15,372 nucleotides of DNA from CAYJBH01 sp964371365 (GTDB lineage Bacteria > Bacillota > Clostridia > Oscillospirales > Ruminococcaceae). The translations under genes and the position numbers were made by a program. Position 1 is the stretch's first letter. Each line of letters starts with the position of its first letter. Positions 1 to 7,130 of the stretch are shown in pieces. The stretch is taken from positions 1-15,372 of the forward strand of contig CAYJMO010000053.1 of NCBI GenBank assembly GCA_964371365.1. The letters run 5' to 3'. The notes beneath the pieces are model-generated. The model was not told the DNA's origin, made no database searches, and saw nothing but the letters and a program-made list of their open reading frames with translations.

Positions 1-917
1 AGGCGCGAGTTAAGGTCACCGAACCCACGACCACTCTTGCCACGTACCAACTCCGCTATGTCGGGGTTTTTCTTTTGAGGCATAATGGACGAACCGGTGG
101 AAAACTTATCGCTCAGTTCCACAAAGGCAAACTCGTGGGAACACCAGAGGATAACCTCCTCACAAAAACGAGAGAGGTGAACCATGATGAGACTCAGCGC
201 AGAGCATAGTTCGATGCAATAATCCCTATCAGATACACCGTCGAGGCTGTTGCTACAAGGACGGTCAAAGCCGAGCAGTTCGGCGGTCATATGACGGTTG
301 ATAGGATAACCGCTACTCGCCAATGCCCCACTGCCGAGCGGACATTCGTTCATACGTTTGTTGCAGTCGCGCAGTCTGCCGATGTCACGCAGGAACATAT
401 AGCAATATGCGCTCATATGGTGTGCAAAGGTAATGGGCTGTGCACGCTGAAGATGGGTGTAGCCCGGCATTACGGTGGCGAGATTCGCCCCTGCCGTGTC
501 GTGCAGTATCTCTATCAGTTCCGACAACTTATCAACGGTGCGTTCCACCTCACCGCGCAGATAAAGTCGCAGATCAACAGCGACCTGATCGTTTCGGCTC
601 CTCGATGTGTGCAGTCGTTTGCCGGCATCGCCGACGCGTGTGGTCAGCTCCGCCTCGATAAACATGTGGATATCCTCGGCGTCGCTCTCAAAGCTCAAAA
701 CGCCGTTTTCGATATCTTTTAATATGCCGTTAAGACCGTTTTTTATCGCTTCATGATCGGTCGTCGAGATTATCCCACATTCACAGAGCATCGAAGCATG
801 GGCGAGCGAACCCTCGATGTCCTGCCGATAAAGACGGCAGTCAAACGGGAGTGAGGAGTTAAAGTCGTTGAGACGCTTGTCGACATCGCCGTCGGTGCGC
901 CCTGCCCATAGTTTCAT
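1..917 (-). CDS. argH: argininosuccinate lyase (3' part cut by window edge)
   Basis: Splits argininosuccinate into arginine and fumarate, the last step of arginine synthesis, in the cytoplasm. About 305 codons are present, starting at an ATG (915-917) that reads MKLWAGRTDGDVDK and is preceded by AAAGG nine bases upstream. The family signature GSSIMPQKKNP is encoded near 66-98, and further upstream in the protein the stretch HTSRSRNDQVAVDLRLY is typical of argininosuccinate lyase. The usual length is about 460 residues, so the last third lies beyond the left edge. The start lies 12 bases after the argG stop, so the two are almost certainly cotranscribed. The last residues visible (GRGFGDLNSR) differ somewhat from the more common GRVYGNL form, but this part is too short to judge. 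Confidence 0.95.
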   Translation of the reverse strand, partial: MKLWAGRTDGDVDKRLNDFNSSLPFDCRLYRQDIEGSLAHASMLCECGIISTTDHEAIKNGLNGILKDIENGVLSFESDAEDIHMFIEAELTTRVGDAGKRLHTSRSRNDQVAVDLRLYLRGEVERTVDKLSELIEILHDTAGANLATVMPGYTHLQRAQPITFAHHMSAYCYMFLRDIGRLRDCNKRMNECPLGSGALASSGYPINRHMTAELLGFDRPCSNSLDGVSDRDYCIELCSALSLIMVHLSRFCEEVILWCSHEFAFVELSDKFSTGSSIMPQKKNPDIAELVRGKSGRGFGDLNSR

Positions 918-929
918 GTTAATATACCT

Positions 930-2150
930 TTATATTTTGTTTCTCTTAGCATCAAGGCGAGCCTTGACCTGTAGCGGTAGACCAAAGAGGTTGATGAAGC
1001 CCTCGGAATCCTGCTGATTATAGACCTCTTCCTCGCCAAAGGTTGCTACCTCCTCGTCGTAGAGGGTGTAGGGGCTGGTTACGGCGGAAAGGATCATGTT
1101 GCCCTTGTAGAGTTTAAGTTTAACCTCGCCGGTGACCGTCTCCTGTGTTTTGTCCACAAATGCGGACAGTGCCTCACGCAGAGGGGTGAACCATTGACCA
1201 TCATAGACTATCTCGGCAAATTTTTGGGCTACTAACATCTTATAATGCTGTGTCGCCTTGTCAAGACAAAGGGTCTCGAGCGCCTCGTGTGCACGGTATA
1301 AAATACTGCCACCCGGTGTCTCGTACACGCCGCGAGACTTCATGCCGACTAAGCGGTTTTCCACAATGTCCTCAATGCCGATACCGTTGGCACCGCCAAC
1401 CTCGTTGAGCTTTTCGATAAGCTCGACAGAGCCTAATTTTTGCCCGTCAACCGAGACCGGCACACCCTGCTCAAAGCCTACTGTGATGTAGGTTGGCTTG
1501 TCGGGAGCTTTCTCCGGTGAGACACCCATCTCCAAAATTTTGTCAAACATCGGCTCGTTTGCCGGATCCTCTAAGTCCATACCCTCATGGGATAGATGCC
1601 AGAGGTTTTTGTCCTTTGAGTAGTTGGTTTCGCGGTTGATTTTTAGCGGTATGTTGTGTTTTTCCGCATAGTCAATCTCGTCGTCACGGCTTTTAAATTC
1701 CCATGTGCGCCAAGGGGCAATGATACCCATGTCGGGGGCAAACGCCTTGATGGTAAGCTCGAAACGAACCTGATCGTTACCCTTGCCGGTACAGCCGTGT
1801 GCGATTGCATCGGCACCCTCGGCGAGGGCAATCTCGACAATGCGCTTTGCGATAATGGGGCGTGCAAAGGAGGTGCCGAGCAGATAGCGACCCTCATAGA
1901 CCGCACCGGCTTTAAGCGTTGGGAAGATAAAATCCTCCACAAACTCCTGTTTTAAATCTTCTATATAAAGTTTTGATGCGCCGGTGGCAATCGCCTTTTC
2001 TTCCAGACCATCGAGCTCGGTACCCTGACCGACGTCGCCGGATACAGCTATGACCTCACAGTTGTCATAGTTCTCCTTTAGCCACGGTATTATTACCGAG
2101 GTGTCAAGGCCGCCGGAGTAGGCGAGTACAACCTTTTTAAACTTCTTCAT
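930..2150 (-). CDS. argG: argininosuccinate synthase
   Basis: Joins citrulline and aspartate with ATP to make argininosuccinate, the step before ArgH. The protein is 406 residues, the normal family length. The N-terminal ATP-binding loop AYSGGLDTSVI (residues 10-20) is intact. Other family stretches are present, including HGCTGKGNDQVRFE and the region REWEF-like in PWRTWEFKSRDDEIDYA. The ATG is preceded by AAAGGA six bases upstream, which fixes the start. It lies 18 bases after the metallo-beta-lactamase-fold gene and 12 bases before argH, and all three appear to share the promoter at 2841-2869. No ArgR box could be recognised with confidence. The gene looks complete and ordinary. Confidence 0.98.
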   Translation of the reverse strand: MKKFKKVVLAYSGGLDTSVIIPWLKENYDNCEVIAVSGDVGQGTELDGLEEKAIATGASKLYIEDLKQEFVEDFIFPTLKAGAVYEGRYLLGTSFARPIIAKRIVEIALAEGADAIAHGCTGKGNDQVRFELTIKAFAPDMGIIAPWRTWEFKSRDDEIDYAEKHNIPLKINRETNYSKDKNLWHLSHEGMDLEDPANEPMFDKILEMGVSPEKAPDKPTYITVGFEQGVPVSVDGQKLGSVELIEKLNEVGGANGIGIEDIVENRLVGMKSRGVYETPGGSILYRAHEALETLCLDKATQHYKMLVAQKFAEIVYDGQWFTPLREALSAFVDKTQETVTGEVKLKLYKGNMILSAVTSPYTLYDEEVATFGEEEVYNQQDSEGFINLFGLPLQVKARLDAKRNKI

Positions 2151-2168
2151 GATTAATCCTTTCTTAAA

Positions 2169-2807
2169 TTAAAATTCCGAGAACGGGTCAAATCGTTCCA
2201 GTTCGAGCGACTCGCCGTATTTTAACACTATCTTATTTTCAAAACAGAATTCTTCAACCCCTTTAGCGGAGTATGTTAATGTTTTAAGCACCGAGTAGTC
2301 GTTATGAATAGGGATTGCATAGGACACCTCCATCACCTCGGCACACTCCGCCGCCTCGGATGGAGACATGGTCGTCTCGCCGTCTATAGGTAAAAATGCA
2401 TAGTCGATGGCAAGTAAAGACAGCTCCTTTTCCATGTCGGTGGTCTTGACGGTATCACCGGCACAGTAGACCTTTATGCCGTTACCGAGTAGCAACATAT
2501 AGCCGGCGCCGAGCGTTCTAACCTTTTGATCATTAAGCGTTTCATACGAGTTAACAACAACTCCTTTAAAGCCGAAGATGTTGTATCCGCCCTCGTTAAC
2601 CGCATCCTCCGGTGTGACGACAAGGCACTCCTCTTTTTGTGTGACAAGCGAGAGATCGACGCCGCCCGGCCGGTTATGGGTAAGCAAAATCAGGTCGGCA
2701 GGCGCACTGTAATCCCCCGGGAAAAACGGGTCGACATAGACAACAGTTCCGTTCTTGGCGGTAAATCTAAGGCTACCATGACCTATGTATAATACTGACG
2801 GTTGCAT
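2169..2807 (-). CDS. metallo-beta-lactamase-fold protein with a degenerate metal site
   Basis: A 212-residue protein of the UlaG-like metallo-beta-lactamase-fold group. It opens with YIGHGSLRF and YVDPFFPG, the beta strands typical of the family, then has LILLTHNRPGGVD (residues 39-51), AGDT and PIHND. In working hydrolases the second motif is HxHxDH; here it is H44-N-R-P-G-G49, so three of the usual metal ligands are missing while the later Asp (AGDT) and His (PIHND) remain. It may bind metal poorly or not be a hydrolase. I chose the ATG at 2805-2807 because AGGA lies nine bases before it; an upstream GTG at 2813 would sit only three bases from that AGGA. It is the first gene of the arginine operon. 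Substrate unknown. Confidence 0.8.
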   Translation of the reverse strand: MQPSVLYIGHGSLRFTAKNGTVVYVDPFFPGDYSAPADLILLTHNRPGGVDLSLVTQKEECLVVTPEDAVNEGGYNIFGFKGVVVNSYETLNDQKVRTLGAGYMLLLGNGIKVYCAGDTVKTTDMEKELSLLAIDYAFLPIDGETTMSPSEAAECAEVMEVSYAIPIHNDYSVLKTLTYSAKGVEEFCFENKIVLKYGESLELERFDPFSEF

Positions 2808-2840
2808 AAGCACTATTCCTAAATATACGTTTACAGAGTA

Positions 2841-2869
2841 ATTTTAACATATAATAGGACATTTTTCAA
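2841..2869 (-). promoter_or_regulatory. sigma-A type promoter of the MBL-argG-argH operon
   Basis: On the minus strand TTGAAA (2864-2869) is followed after 17 bases by TAAAAT (2841-2846), each 5 of 6 to the sigma-A consensus. It lies 34 bases before the metallo-beta-lactamase-fold start codon. It sits between the stop of the 977-residue surface protein gene (2885) and the operon, and I see no strong terminator separating the two, so some read-through from the larger gene is possible. Confidence 0.6.
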
Positions 2870-2884
2870 CAAAAATTTTCAATT

Positions 2885-5818
2885 CTATAACAACTCGGAC
2901 AGTTCCTCCTGTTTCATCACCAACAACATCTGATTTTTCACAACGTCTCGTACCACACCGCGTGCACTTTTATTGACACGGATAACATCCTTGATGCTTA
3001 TAAAATCCCTGTTTACAAGACCGGCAAAGATGTCTGTTGCCGAACCATTTATGTCGGTGTCTATGATATCGGTCATGCCACTCCGCTTATCCGCCCTGCT
3101 CCCCTTCGGCAATCCAAGCTGTGTTGTTGTAAACCTATACAGACGATTATCGATGAAAAATCTCAGATAATATTTTCCGGACGGGATGTTTGAGAATAAA
3201 AATCGCCCGGCAACTCCGTCTGCGTCCGGTGCGGTAAAAACTGCGTCCACAACACGTAGCTCCTCGTCTAAAAGTGCTACGCCGGTGTCGTTTATCTGTT
3301 CATCACCCTCCTTAAAAAAGCCGTCGCCGTCACTGTCGAGGAACACTATGCCCCCGATTCGTACCGTGCCCTCCTCCGGCTCGTCAATCTTTATGCCAAC
3401 CTTTTCCGGCTCGACGGCGAGCAGTTGTTGCACTGCACCCTGCTCGTCAATGTAGGACACGTTTGCCGCAAAGGAATTCCATGCAATTTTCTCCTCTAAA
3501 ACCCCAACAGGCACTATTGCGTTGACATCTATCACGAGAGATTGAGCCGGTTTGAGTGTGGTGTTTTCTACCTTCACACGAAAAGCTCGCAGTGTCGTTA
3601 TATCATCCGGTGGATTGATGTTCCAGTTGTTGTCCACACCGATCGTGTTGAAGTTCCCACCGAAACGCACCGGATTGATGGAGGGGGAGTAGTGGATTTT
3701 AATACCTACCTCGGAGTTCTCGGGAAGTATTTTTGCACTCACATCGCTGATGGTGTAGACCGCAAACTCACTTTTTCGAGCGGAGCCGGTCAGGATAACC
3801 CCTGTATCCCCGACATAGGGCAGAATATCCACCACCTCGGGATTAATAAGCTCGGCGTTGCCGGTGTTTTTTATTGTTATTTTATACCGCAGTTTACCGC
3901 CGTCATAGGTTCTGCCGACCGCCGGCTCCTCAATATAAACCTCGTCCAGCGCACCCATAATCAACTTGTTGGACGATACGCTGACAAAAAATATTACGGT
4001 GCCGGACACGGTGTTGCTCTTGCAGAGTTCACCCGATACAGACGGAGGAGCGATGCTATACTCATCAAGGTATATATCATATCCCGACGCAGGCACACCG
4101 ACACTGTCAGCGCAACCGAGCACCCCAAATGCCGAAATGCCGCCGAGGGCATCATACTTGACCGTCGCATCAATGGCGATGTTTATCACCGCAAGCTGTC
4201 TAAAAGAATAGGCATACGCCCCCACAAAACTAAACTTAATCAGTGTCTCACCTTCGCTCGTGAAATTCTCCACCATCTCGACAGGGGGAATAGGCGGTGA
4301 TATACTGCCAAATATGTCGTTAAAGCGTATGTCAAGACCGCCTGAATAGGTCAACTCCTTTGGAATCAACACTGCCAGTACAGGATTTTCAAGGCGGGAA
4401 TGAATGCAGGCGATGTTGAGGTTGTATCTTATGGTATCGCTCGGTTTTATGTCGTTCCTGCCGCCTATATCGGAGGATAATCTCGGTCGCAGTACACATA
4501 CATCATCTACAATGGTGGACTTTAGTTTTAATAGATTTTGATCTGCACCGTCAATCTGATAGTCAAGATCCAGACGACAGGATATCTCGGATGGTACCGG
4601 AGTACTCCCCTCTACAATGCCGTAGAGCGTGCAGTTGCTACGACTTCTCACCCCGATTCCGAGCGATGGGAATACCCAGCGAAGTGAGATTAAATACTCT
4701 CCCGCGCCTAAAAAACTGTCGGTATTTACCGTGCTGTTGGAGTCGGTATTATATGGACCGAGAACACCGATTGTGTTGTTTGAGGTCTCATACTCGATGG
4801 TGTACTGCATGGAAATGTTTTCTTTTATTGCACCTATATAAAATGATCCGGTGGTAAAGCGATAACATCTAACCTCATCAGGGATAATCAACTGCATCTC
4901 CGGCAGATTTATTATTCTGTTGCCGGCATTTTCCACCCGTGCGCGGTAGCAGATGTATTCGCTCGGCAGGGTATAGTCCGGACCGTACAGTGTTAATTTC
5001 GGGTCGTACAGAGCATCGGCGGTGGTGAAGACATTCTGCTCACTGCCCATCTCCACCGAGTTAATACGGAAGAGCACGGTGGTAAAGAGCTCGGCACCTA
5101 TAGCCACCTCCAGCGAGACGTTCGCCCTGTATATAAGTTGATACTTTTGCCCTTTATATGAGGAAAGATCAAAGATCAGCATGTTGTTTTCAATTACACC
5201 GAGCACACCGTCCATCGATTTGTCCTCAAAACGGGAGGATTTGTCATAACCGATCACCGCATATGTATCATCTAATGTAATATAATCATTACCGGTGCAT
5301 TCAAATCGTAGGTTTTGTACCGTCACACCGAGATCACCGATGTTCTCAAAGGTGACGCGATAATAGATCTCACTGCCGGGAGATGGGGCGGACGAGGGTA
5401 GAATTATCTCTTTGGTTATAACATACTCCGCGATTGCGACAAGGGTGATGTTAACCACCGAAGAGGTCGTCTTTACGCCGTTAATATATAATTCTGCCTC
5501 ACACTCAAAGGTGGTATTATTCGATGTCGTTGTTGCAAAGCCGGCATTGACGTCTATTCGAACCGCTATACCGAGATCCTCGATGGCACCGAGACCGAAC
5601 ACCACTGTTCTACCGCCTGAGCCTTCAATCTCCTGAACCGTTTTTATCGGTGATGCGTAACTGCCGAGTGATGTTTCGATGTAGTCCGGGAAAAACACCC
5701 GAATCTCGGCATTTTCGATTGCCCCCTGCACTCCACTAAGCGAGGCGTCGAGTGTAAGGTTGAATTTAGTCTCGTAATTAACGCTCGCTCTATCTGATTG
5801 GATTAATATTGTAGCCAT
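2885..5818 (-). CDS. large DUF11/SdrD-B-like surface-type protein without signal peptide
   Basis: A 977-residue beta-rich repeat protein. Several Ig-like segments resemble DUF11 repeats, for example YRVTFENIGDLGVTVQN, YRARVENAGNRIINLP and YKITIKNTGNAELINPEVVD. Residues about 820-935 look like an SdrD-B/Cna-B-like domain with a calcium-loop sequence DSDGDG (D828, D830, D832) and the strand FLFSNIPSGKYYLRF. The last 33 residues (about 944-976, VIRVN...RDVVKNQMLL...ELSEL) match a motif in the two small proteins encoded at 6631 and 7131. There is no signal peptide, no LPXTG sorting signal and no transmembrane helix, unlike usual exported adhesins. The ATG at 5816-5818 is preferred because AAAGG lies ten bases upstream; an ATG at 5836 and a GTG at 5851 lack such a site. 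Role inferred: an assembled surface component, possibly of the spore. The family repeats are seen; the function is not known. Confidence 0.75.
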   Translation of the reverse strand: MATILIQSDRASVNYETKFNLTLDASLSGVQGAIENAEIRVFFPDYIETSLGSYASPIKTVQEIEGSGGRTVVFGLGAIEDLGIAVRIDVNAGFATTTSNNTTFECEAELYINGVKTTSSVVNITLVAIAEYVITKEIILPSSAPSPGSEIYYRVTFENIGDLGVTVQNLRFECTGNDYITLDDTYAVIGYDKSSRFEDKSMDGVLGVIENNMLIFDLSSYKGQKYQLIYRANVSLEVAIGAELFTTVLFRINSVEMGSEQNVFTTADALYDPKLTLYGPDYTLPSEYICYRARVENAGNRIINLPEMQLIIPDEVRCYRFTTGSFYIGAIKENISMQYTIEYETSNNTIGVLGPYNTDSNSTVNTDSFLGAGEYLISLRWVFPSLGIGVRSRSNCTLYGIVEGSTPVPSEISCRLDLDYQIDGADQNLLKLKSTIVDDVCVLRPRLSSDIGGRNDIKPSDTIRYNLNIACIHSRLENPVLAVLIPKELTYSGGLDIRFNDIFGSISPPIPPVEMVENFTSEGETLIKFSFVGAYAYSFRQLAVINIAIDATVKYDALGGISAFGVLGCADSVGVPASGYDIYLDEYSIAPPSVSGELCKSNTVSGTVIFFVSVSSNKLIMGALDEVYIEEPAVGRTYDGGKLRYKITIKNTGNAELINPEVVDILPYVGDTGVILTGSARKSEFAVYTISDVSAKILPENSEVGIKIHYSPSINPVRFGGNFNTIGVDNNWNINPPDDITTLRAFRVKVENTTLKPAQSLVIDVNAIVPVGVLEEKIAWNSFAANVSYIDEQGAVQQLLAVEPEKVGIKIDEPEEGTVRIGGIVFLDSDGDGFFKEGDEQINDTGVALLDEELRVVDAVFTAPDADGVAGRFLFSNIPSGKYYLRFFIDNRLYRFTTTQLGLPKGSRADKRSGMTDIIDTDINGSATDIFAGLVNRDFISIKDVIRVNKSARGVVRDVVKNQMLLVMKQEELSELL

Positions 5819-5943
5819 ATTTATAACGCCTTTCATAAAAACACTATTCACCTATATAGTATGTTTTTGTCTTAAATATTAACACTAAATTTTTGTTTTA
5901 CATATAATATATCAAAAGAATAAGACAAGGAGCGGTTAGCGAG
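5819..5943. promoter_or_regulatory. divergent promoter region of the surface-protein locus
   Basis: AT-rich region of 125 bp between the divergent starts. The plus strand carries a clear promoter (5881-5909). The minus strand carries CATACTATA (5856-5864), which fits the -10 element CATANNNTA of mother-cell sigma factors, but no convincing -35 at the right distance. The octamer TAAGACAA occurs on both strands facing each gene (minus 5867-5874, plus 5921-5928); it resembles part of the SpoIIID consensus, with one mismatch over ten positions. Assignment to SpoIIID is speculative. Confidence 0.4.
5881..5909 (+). promoter_or_regulatory. sigma-K-like promoter (also readable as sigma-A)
   Basis: AACA (5881-5884), 16 bases, then CATATAATA (5901-5909). 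This is a full match to the published Bacillus subtilis sigma-K consensus mACm-N16-CATANNNTA. The same DNA can also be read as sigma-A, TTAACA (5879-5884), 18 bases, TATAAT (5903-5908). The start codon of the next gene is 35 bases downstream of the -10, with AAGGAG at 5927-5932. A very similar element recurs at 6569-6597, which favours sigma-K. Confidence 0.55.
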
Positions 5944-6570
5944 ATGAGTATATTATCAAGTATCTTTAAAAGGAAAGAAAAAGAGGCGACACCCATAGCA
6001 CAGCAGGAAAAGAAAAAAGACATGGCAAAGACACTGCCGGATGAAATCGCCACGCTATACGAGAATATCGAACGATTGCAACGCACCAATTTCAACCCAA
6101 AGTTTGACGATTTCGGTGAGACGGCAGAAGAAATATTAAAGGTAGTTCGTGAGATGGATATATTAAAGGAGTTGCAAGAGCGTCTCCCCGGTATTTTGAA
6201 CGACAAATCCTTTTCACGCATATTCACCGCACTTTCCGAAACGGTGGACAAACACTCGGTGCTATTAAAGGACATGAAGTCCCTGTTTGATGAGGAGAAA
6301 AAGCTCACCGGCGAGATAATGCAGTTCTCAAAAACGGCGAGTGAGATGGGAAATCGTTTTCGCCTATCCCCCAACTGGGAGGGCAAAAAACCGCAGATGA
6401 TAGCGCTGGGCAGGCAACTCGATACACGTAGGCAAGAGCTTTTAAAATCAGAGAACACCCTCACCGAACAACTGCGAGAGATGCAGGGCGACCTTGCCTA
6501 CTCCCACGAGATGTTCTGTTCCGGCGCCGAGGGAATATCGTCCTATATTAAAAAGAATTTAAAGTTGTAA
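5944..6570 (+). CDS. helical/coiled-coil protein of unknown function
   Basis: I do not recognise this 208-residue protein. It has a short amphipathic N terminus (MSILSSIFKRKEKE), then a Lys/Glu-rich stretch, then almost entirely charged helix. Likely coiled-coil segments are residues about 55-85, 95-135 and 155-185 (for example RRQELLKSENTLTEQLREM). There is no signal peptide and no transmembrane helix, so it should be cytoplasmic, perhaps touching membrane through the N terminus. The start is set by AAGGAG 11 bases upstream, and the next in-frame stop overlaps the -35 of the following promoter. It is the first of four genes in the same direction. A scaffold or adaptor role is a guess from shape only. 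Confidence 0.7.
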   Translation: MSILSSIFKRKEKEATPIAQQEKKKDMAKTLPDEIATLYENIERLQRTNFNPKFDDFGETAEEILKVVREMDILKELQERLPGILNDKSFSRIFTALSETVDKHSVLLKDMKSLFDEEKKLTGEIMQFSKTASEMGNRFRLSPNWEGKKPQMIALGRQLDTRRQELLKSENTLTEQLREMQGDLAYSHEMFCSGAEGISSYIKKNLKL

Positions 6571-6597
6571 CACAAAGAGGGATGACGACATAGTATG
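6569..6597 (+). promoter_or_regulatory. second sigma-K-like promoter
   Basis: AACA (6569-6572), 16 bases, CATAGTATG (6589-6597). Matches mACm-N16-CATANNNTA except for the last base. The -35 overlaps the TAA stop of the preceding gene. It is 33 bases before the ATG at 6631, a distance nearly identical to that of the first sigma-K-like promoter from its gene. Confidence 0.5.
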
Positions 6598-6630
6598 TAA
6601 TACGCAAACAAACTAACAAGGAGACATATT

Positions 6631-7011
6631 ATGTCAATGCCAACCATCCCAACCATCGATCCTTCCATCAACATCACAAGAGATGATTCGATAAATATAA
6701 TCCTTTCTTCCATAGGTATGGAGGAACTAAGCCTTGCACACATCGTCAACGCAGAGGCGGAGAAGATCCAATTTGCCCTCGGAACCCTTGAGACCTCGAA
6801 TGGCGCCGCAAGCTTAGAGGACATCATAACAGTCAACAACACAGCAAAAAAAATGCTCCGTGACGTTATCAAAAACCAGATGCTGATAGGCATGAAGATG
6901 GAAGATACCGTCGAGCTGGCGGAAATGGTATTCGCTAAAAACAACGAGACTCCCGTTGAACCCACTCCGGTAGCCGCTCCGGCAGTAGAAGAGCCGGTAG
7001 CTCAAGGTTAA
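6631..7011 (+). CDS. small helical protein, paralog A, carrying the shared C-terminal motif
   Basis: A 126-residue protein, start set by AAGGAG eight bases before the ATG. It has an N-terminal MSMPTIPTIDPSIN segment, a helix INIILSSIGMEELSLAHI (residues 21-38), then NAEAEKIQFALGTL (40-53), and a second helical motif at about 64-96 (DIITVN...LRDVIKNQML...ELAEM). The tail from residue 103 is rich in Pro, Glu, Ala and Val. The 64-96 motif is the one that ends the large surface protein at 2885-5818. About 85 percent identical to the product at 7131 over the first hundred residues. From memory, similar proteins with an NAE.EK.Q..LGTL core occur in spore-forming Bacillota, some near collagen-like or spore-surface genes, but I cannot name the family. 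No signal peptide or membrane segment. Confidence 0.75.
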   Translation: MSMPTIPTIDPSINITRDDSINIILSSIGMEELSLAHIVNAEAEKIQFALGTLETSNGAASLEDIITVNNTAKKMLRDVIKNQMLIGMKMEDTVELAEMVFAKNNETPVEPTPVAAPAVEEPVAQG

Positions 7012-7023
7012 TCGTATAACATA

Positions 7024-7075
7024 GCAACTACCCCTTTGTTGAATTAATGGGGTTGCCTAACTAAGCAACCCCATT
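7024..7075 (+). promoter_or_regulatory. hairpin with a competing upstream arm (attenuator-like)
   Basis: A perfect 11-bp stem, AATGGGGTTGC (7046-7056) with GCAACCCCATT (7065-7075), loop of 8. It is not followed by a T-run in either direction, so it is not a classical terminator. The left arm can alternatively pair with GCAA..CCCC at 7024-7034 (8 bp with a 3-base bulge). The two pairings exclude each other. It sits between the two paralogous genes and may tune read-through or mRNA stability. Confidence 0.45.
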
Positions 7076-7086
7076 GATACATAAAG

Positions 7087-7106
7087 ATAGTCAATTAATT
7101 GACTAT
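7087..7106. promoter_or_regulatory. 20-bp perfect palindrome, possible operator
   Basis: ATAGTCAATTAATTGACTAT reads the same on both strands over all 20 bases. It lies 24 bases before the ATG of paralog B, just upstream of the AAGGAG. As DNA it could bind a dimeric regulator; as RNA it would have no loop and fold poorly, which favours a DNA role. No known regulator consensus is recognised. Confidence 0.4.
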
Positions 7107-7130
7107 ACAATCATCGAAGGAGATTTTACC

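Noticed and set aside
3542..4300. 252-codon plus-strand frame inside the large surface-protein gene
   Set aside because: It is antisense to clear beta-repeat coding sequence, has no ribosome site, and its composition follows from the codon bias of the real gene.
5898..6464. 188-codon minus-strand frame opposite the coiled-coil protein gene
   Set aside because: Ser/Phe-rich shadow of Glu/Lys-rich coding sequence on the other strand; the plus-strand gene has the ribosome site and promoter.
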